Shown here piece after piece: positions 58,448 through 64,000 of a DNA stretch of 64,000 bases (position 1 is its first letter; the number at the start of each line of letters is the position of its first letter). The notes under the pieces are model-generated. The model had not been told where the DNA came from. It saw only the letters and a program-made list of their open reading frames with translations, and made no database searches. The DNA comes from Liriodendron chinense (taxonomy: Eukaryota > Streptophyta > Magnoliopsida > Magnoliales > Magnoliaceae), in assembly GCA_003013855.2 (NCBI GenBank), contig PVNU02002806.1, positions 1-64,000 of the forward strand, in the 5' to 3' direction. The position numbers were made by a program, and so were the translations under genes.

Positions 58448-59135
58448 GCGCGGATTTCCTGCGAAAGCCATGCGCAGGAAGTTCCTGTGCTGGGAACCAA
58501 GGTGGGCCCATAGTGATGTTGTTTGATAAATCCATCCCGTCCATCCGTTTTGGGAGATCATTGTAGGACATGAGAACACAAATGAACTGGATCCAAGACT
58601 CAAGTGGGCCGAAAACGTGAGGATTGAACGTCCACAGTTGAAATATTTGTGGAGGCACAGGAGTTTTGAATCAGGATAATACTTGTGTTTCCAGTTCATC
58701 CCAGTAGTAGTGACGTTATGAACGGTATGGATGTCATATAAACATCACTGTGGACCCCAGGGAGGTTTCAATGGTAGTAATTTACCTATCCACCTTTTCC
58801 TTTAGTGAGGCCTACGAATGGACGGAATGGATAGATAATATATACATCAAGGTGGGCCCACGGTAAACCCACAGTAAGGGCCACTGTGATGTTTGTGAGA
58901 AATTCAGGCCGTCCATCCGATTTTACATCTCATTTTAGGACGTGCGACCAAAAATGAACCGTATCCAATACTTAAGTGGACCGCACTAAAGGAAAAGGAG
59001 GGAACGGAAATTCCTACCGTTGAAACCTCCCTGGGTCCACGGTGATGTTTATATGTCATCCATACCATTCGTAATGTCATCCAAGTGGGATGGGCTAAAA
59101 GCACAAATATTAGCTTGATTCAAATGTCATCCCAC
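58448..59135. mobile_element. Two further GGGCCCACC-family MITEs, head to tail
   Basis: 58448-58865 starts GCGCGGATTTCCTGCGAAAG and has GGTGGGCCCATAGTGATGTT, ending CATCAAGGTGGGCCCACGGT. 58880-59135 repeats the arm (CACTGTGATGTTTGTGAGAA) and body in reverse order. Confidence 0.65.
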
Positions 59136-59279
59136 TTGAGTATTTGATCCGGCACATTTTTTTGTCGCATATGTTTTTTAACATAAAAGCTTGAAGTGTA
59201 CATTTTTGTTCCCATATGGCCATTCATTCCAATGCTAGTGCAAGCATTTTTTCAATTTTGTATGCTACTAGGGATCAAA

Positions 59280-62200
59280 ATGTCGTCTGGATCCGAAAAA
59301 GGAGCAAGGGACATTGGGTGGAAATATGGACTACCAGTGGAGGGGAATAAATATGGAGCTATATGCAACTACTGCGGCCAAGTGATAGGAAGTGGGGGGG
59401 GGGGGGGGGGGGGGTATCTAGGCTGAAGGAGCATTTGGCAGAGGGGGTTCAAAAACGTGAAAGACTGCCCAAGTGTAACAAAACCAGTGAGAGAGGAGAT
59501 GAGAAGAGTTTTGGCTGAGGCGAAGTCACACAAGCTGCAACAGAAGGATTGGGAGAATGATCTCAAGAAACAGCTGCGGGGTCCTGGACAGGGCCTACGT
59601 ACTGTTGAGGAGCAATATGACGACGACGACGACGACGACGAGGGGATTGCATAACCCGATGATTGTGTTACGACGCGGGAGAAGAGAGAGTTCAGAGAGA
59701 CGATCCACGAGTCTCGGGCATCAGGGTGGGAGGGGGAGCAGAGGAGAAGGCTCAACGAGACTAAGCCGTTATTTGGGGGCTCCCGCTATGAGCCCGGTGG
59801 GAGCAGCAGAAGGTTTGGGGGAGGCAGTATGGGTAGAGGTGGTTCTGGCGGGCATGGACTATAACGCACATAGAACGCCTGCGTTACAGATGCACCCATT
59901 GCGGGTGTTAATCAGAAGAGGTTAAAAAATATATGGAACAAGGGGGTCAGAGAGAAAGTGGGGAGTGCCATATCTAGATGGTTCATTTCGAGCCACATAC
60001 TAGCCAATGCAGCTACCAGTCCTCACTTCACAAATATGATTGAGGAGGTGCAGCGACATGGGCCTAGTGTGAAGCCTCCGACACTAAAAGAGATTCTTGG
60101 TGTCTACCTTGATCAGGAATTTAAGGAGATGCATGCTTGGGTATGTGCACTCACTCCGAACTGGAGGCAGTATGGGGTGACGATCGTGTGCGATGGGTGG
60201 ACAGGACCCACGAAAATGTCCATTATCAATTTTACGGTGTATACTAAAGGGCGGTCCATTTTCCTCAAATCTATTGATGCATCTGCCAAAATAAAAGATC
60301 ATGATTACATATATGATCTCTTGAAACAAATCATCATAAGTGTTGGGCCTGAAAATGTCATTCAAGTTGTGACAGACAACGGTAGTGCATTCGTTAAGGC
60401 AGGAAAGAAATTAATGACAAAGTACCATCTCCATTGGACCCCTTGCGCGGCACACTGCATTGATTTGATGCTCGAGAAGATAGGCCAAAGGGACTCGATC
60501 AGGAAAACCATCGAGGATGCGAAGAGAGTGACAAACTTCATATATAATCACTCTTGGTTGTTGACTGTAATACGCGAGTGTTGTAGAGGAGACATCGTTA
60601 GACCAGGTGCAACACGGTTCGCCACAAACTTTATTGCACTCGACGGCTTGTATAGGCACCGTGTGGGTCTTAAGAATTTGTTTAAATCTGAGAAGTACTT
60701 GGAGTGGAATCAGAGGAAGACCGATGGTGTAAAGAATACATCGAAAATAGTGCTTTCTGATTTCTTCTGGGATAGAGTTCATGATGTTGTTTCCCTTTCA
60801 AAATCGATCTACAATGTCTTACGCGCCGTAAATAGTGAGATGTGTCCTTCAATGGGGTCAATGTACGAGCTTATGAGAATTATGAAAGAAGGGATACGGA
60901 TTACTCTCCCCAATGCACATAAGTGGGTGATCAATATCATCGATGAACAATGGACTAAGACCCTTGATCATGCACTCCACAAGGTTAGTAAGTTTGTTAA
61001 GTTCACCTGTATTTTTTACCACTTTCACTTGCACTTTAAGCATCACTTATGTTTACAAGTTAATGCAACTGAGAATTAATATTTGGGTTTCAGCATACTA
61101 TCCGAATCCTAGATTCCATTACGAACGCCGACTCCATGGAGATAGTGATTTGACGATGGTCGTCCACCGAGTGTTCGAACGATTGTTCCCTTAATCGCCA
61201 GCACGATCAGAATTTGGTAACCAGGTAATGCAATTTGAGTAGATCTCGCTGATGGTAATCGATAGAATATATTTTCTTCCTCATAGTCTTTAGATATATG
61301 GGTAGTTAAAATGGTGACATGTGAATCCATATGCTACAGTTGTTGCGGTTTAAAGATGCTAGGGGTACGTTCTCATCCGCAATAGCCAAAGCATCTAGAG
61401 AAACAATGATGCCGTGTGAGTATAATTTTTTATTAGGTAATATGATATATTATTAAGTAACTGAATTATAAGTCCTTACTTCAAACTAAAACAAGATGCT
61501 CATGGATATATAGGTGAGTGGTGGGCGATGTACGGAGTCAACACACCTGCACTACAATTATTTGCAGTCCGTATTCTCGCACATACTGTATCCTCCTCCC
61601 CATGTGAGAGGAATTAGAGCACGTGGTCACTCATACACACGAGCAAGAGGAACAAGTTGGCATACGATAAGTTACAGAAGCTCGTTTACTGCCATTACAA
61701 TATGAAGTTAAGGGAGAGGCAGTTACGGGTAGACTAAGACATGGTGGAAAATCCGGACCGGCTCGACTTGTTGTCGATAGGTACCATGGCACAAATAGGT
61801 GATGATGCTGAGGACCCCCTTTATGAGTGGGTTAAGTCAGCTGATTTAGATGATGCAGATGGAGACCCTGCACCGCAAGTAGCCGAGGGAGCAACGTCTC
61901 TTGGTATCGATGTCGATGAGGTAGTAAGCCAACAGAGGGCAGATACAGACTCCTTTAATCCTTTGATGAGGAGTTCGACACGTCATGATGATAGCGAGGA
62001 GGCATCTTCAAGGCCGCCTCGTCATCATCAAGTTGTAGTGAGTGATGATGATGAGACTCAACCCCCACTTGACACTAGTCGTGGGGACTACAACGACTAC
62101 AACAGTGGTGAGGGAGGTGATAGAGGCACCGACACTAATGTAGGTGGTACTAGTGGAGGTGGAGGTGGCAGTGGTGGGGGGTACATGATAGGTCAGAGCC

Positions 62201-62683
62201 AGCGATCCATTGGTCAGTTCGCTGAGGAGCAGTACTTTGACCATGTAACTCAAGACGAGGACCATGGATCTCGTCCACCCTCGCGTATGAGAGCATCAGA
62301 GCCCACACATATGTTTGAGCATCGTTCAAAGAAAAAAGCTGGACGTGCCGCTGCGGATGCTCTCGCACGTAGCTTGTCATCCATGGACATCGGTTCAGAG
62401 AGGGGGAGCTCCACTTCCGTCCCACCTTATATGCATGGGGGATATCACGAGTATGGGCATGGCAGCTTTGACATTCAGTCGCATTCATCTACTCGTGGAT
62501 ACGAGCAGCCAACAGATAGCTCTTCGAGTTATGGTCATTTGACAAGAGGATATTCGGGGTACCCGTATGACTGGCAACAATACTATCAGGGAGTCGGGGT
62601 TGGACTTGATATATTCCCTCAAGACCCTACTCAACCAATGCCGTCGATGTATGTCACACAGTACCCACGTTTGGGCTATCTCC
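59280..62683 (+). pseudogene. hAT transposase (BED finger, DUF659, hAT dimerisation), decayed
   Basis: ATG at 59280 starts a BED zinc finger (WKYGLPVEGNKYGAICNYCG). A G21 tract (59394-59414) and a +1 near 59440 break the frame before SRLKEHLA and NVKDCPSVTKPVREEM. A (GAC)n stretch encodes seven Asp, then a stop at 59652. The core frame (59900-61079) has TLKEILGVYLDQEFKEMHAW, IVCDGWTGPTKMSIINF, VVTDNGSAFVKAG and HWTPCAAHCIDLMLEKIGQ, the DUF659/RNase-H-like region of plant hAT transposases. The dimerisation part (EWWAMYGVNTPALQLFAVRI, NKLAYDKLQKLVYCHYNMKL) lies at 61510-61710 with a frameshift. An acidic, Gly/Ser/Tyr-rich tail (61741-62683) is cut by a CACTA insertion. Introns may exist at 60985-61090 and 61200-61500. 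Inactive. Confidence 0.88.
59394..59414. repeat. G21 homopolymer in the BED finger
   Basis: Exactly twenty-one G, where the family coding would need about six (Ser-Gly-Gly-Ile-Ser). It destroys the frame. Confidence 0.95.
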
Positions 62684-64000
62684 ACTATGCCAAAATTGCA
62701 AAACAACGACGGACTAAGTCCGTCGTTAATTGCTATTAACGACGGACTTGGTCCGTCGCATGGTCACTCGTTTTTTTGTAAGTCGTTAATTTTAAACGAC
62801 GGACCTAATCCGTCGGTAAAGTACGACGGATGTGGTTCGTCGTTAAATATACGACGAATGTGGTCCGTCGTATAACTCTAAACAAGAGGACGGATTCTGA
62901 GATTTTACGACGGATTAGGTCCGTCGGTAATTTTAGTAAAACGACGAACTAATATCCGTCGGTAATTTTGGAATATCGTCGGCGGATTTTTTTTAAAATC
63001 TTGAAACGTTATCGACGGATTGGGTCCGTCGTTAATTTTTTATTATTTTAAAAAAAAAATCGGCATGCATTTGTTGCATTTTGAATTTCTTACACCTGAT
63101 ATCATCAAAACAATAAAAACTAATTCAATACATCAACTCAAACTAAACCAATAAAATGGAAAGAACTGTTTCTAAGGCCCAAATGCTATGTTGTTGTGCC
63201 ATAACTTTAGAAGGTGGTCCTACATTGCTCGTTGTCTAGAAGTTTATATTGAAAGATGCTATTGACTATAACAATAATGGACTGCAAGTTCAATAAGAAA
63301 GGTTACGTACCTTTGAAATGACTTTGGCCACTCAATATTTGGTTTTTCTACCTGTGCTACAATAGAACAAATAGCTATTACAATGGAAGCTTGGTAAACT
63401 GAAAAAGTAAAAGATGGTTTAGAAGAGTATCAAATTCACTAATTACATTACAGGAAGGTAAAAGATTAGAGAAAATAAAGTATGGAGTTACCATAAAGGG
63501 GCATTTGTTGAGTCCTACTTGCATATTGGCCCATTGAATCAGAAACACCGAAAGCATTCAAGCACTTGACCTTCAAATCATAAGATGTAGTAGTTATTAT
63601 GGTCTTCCTAAATGTTCAAAGCCAGTAAACACAAGATAGAGAGCAATGTTAATGAAAGCAACAACATGAGAAAATGAACTAAGACTTACAGTCTTGTGCA
63701 TCATTGGATCATGATAATGGAGCTGCAAAAAGCTTTCATGAATTCCATCCATAGTCAATTCATAGTTGCCACTGTAAAGTTAGACTGAGTTTTAAGAAAG
63801 CTTGTCCACCATTTGAAAATATTACAAGAGAAATTGGGTGAGGTCTGGAATGACCATCCTACCGGTTAGAAATGAGAGAGTACAATGTCAAAATCCATTG
63901 GTTTACTAGTGCAGCTATTGCTGGATTTTCTTTCACGTTTCACCCTTCTCTTTTGAAAAACCTTAGCATAAATGTCCTCAAATTAAGGAAAAGGGATGTG
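62684..64000. mobile_element. Second CACTA element, left end; continues beyond the window
   Basis: Starts CACTATGCCAAAATTGCA, matching the right terminus of the first CACTA (CACTACACCAAAATCGCA) at 15 of 18 positions. Next comes an array of ACGACGGAC/GTCCGTCG words to about 63035. It is inserted in the hAT transposase tail. 63060-64000 is AT-rich with several splice-like sites on the minus strand, but no domain was recognised. The other end and target duplication are outside. Confidence 0.8.

Noticed and set aside
59958..61079. Complete 373-aa protein starting at 59958
   Set aside because: The first codon there is GTG within a longer transposase frame; the real protein started at the BED finger and is broken.

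Overview
The window is repeat-dominated nuclear DNA from a flowering plant. It holds plant-lineage LTR retrotransposons, CACTA, hAT and Mutator-like DNA transposons, spliceosomal intron borders, and one intact plant-specific DUF247 gene. A long-inverted-repeat MITE with 'GGGCCCACCATGATGTATG'-type arms occurs about twenty times. That family would fit a magnoliid or another early-branching angiosperm, but the species cannot be fixed from the sequence alone. I found no tRNA, rRNA or CRISPR array and no bacterial-type gene organisation.

1-26322 is most of one giant Tat/Ogre-like Ty3/gypsy retrotransposon on the minus strand. Its 5' LTR (24851-26322), tRNA-Arg-type primer binding site, gag, protease, RT, two RNase H domains and integrase run downward to about 16.2 kb. 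The remaining 14.5 kb carries two antisense (plus-strand) ORFs with introns, of plant-mobile-domain and DUF7745-like type, plus two tandem-repeat fields. The tip of the 3' LTR is at 1-38 and 1654-1667, split by a 1.6-kb nested LTR with a 5-bp target duplication. A 1.9-kb hAT element and a MITE are also nested. The coding regions have stops and frameshifts, so the element is dead. It landed in a Ty1/copia element whose RNase H remnant is at 26323-26935.

27.3-32.3 kb holds MITE clusters, an LTR-like insert and the single intact host gene, a 466-codon DUF247 protein on the minus strand (29618-31018) with a TATA box upstream.

32864-44430 is a nested set proven by target duplications. A Mutator-type MITE (9-bp duplication) contains a 10.2-kb CACTA element (33292-43517, 3-bp duplication TGA) and a 791-bp hAT MITE (8-bp duplication). 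The CACTA has no recognisable transposase. It carries three correctly spliced-looking exons of the WD40 ribosome-biogenesis gene Notchless (NLE), plus other exon-like pieces: a gene-capturing Pack-CACTA.

44.6-53.4 kb contains a second copy of the 27.3-29.4 kb block, split by a gag-only LTR element (44755-47754), two 9-bp-duplication MITEs and a SINE candidate. It is followed by an eight-copy satellite of about 331 bp (49582-52300).

53.4-64 kb contains a CACTA-like terminal field, a captured exon of the decapping scaffold VARICOSE/EDC4 on the minus strand (56462-56619), four more MITEs, a decayed hAT transposase (BED, DUF659 and dimerisation parts; 59280-62683), and the start of a second CACTA (62684 to the window end) inserted into it.
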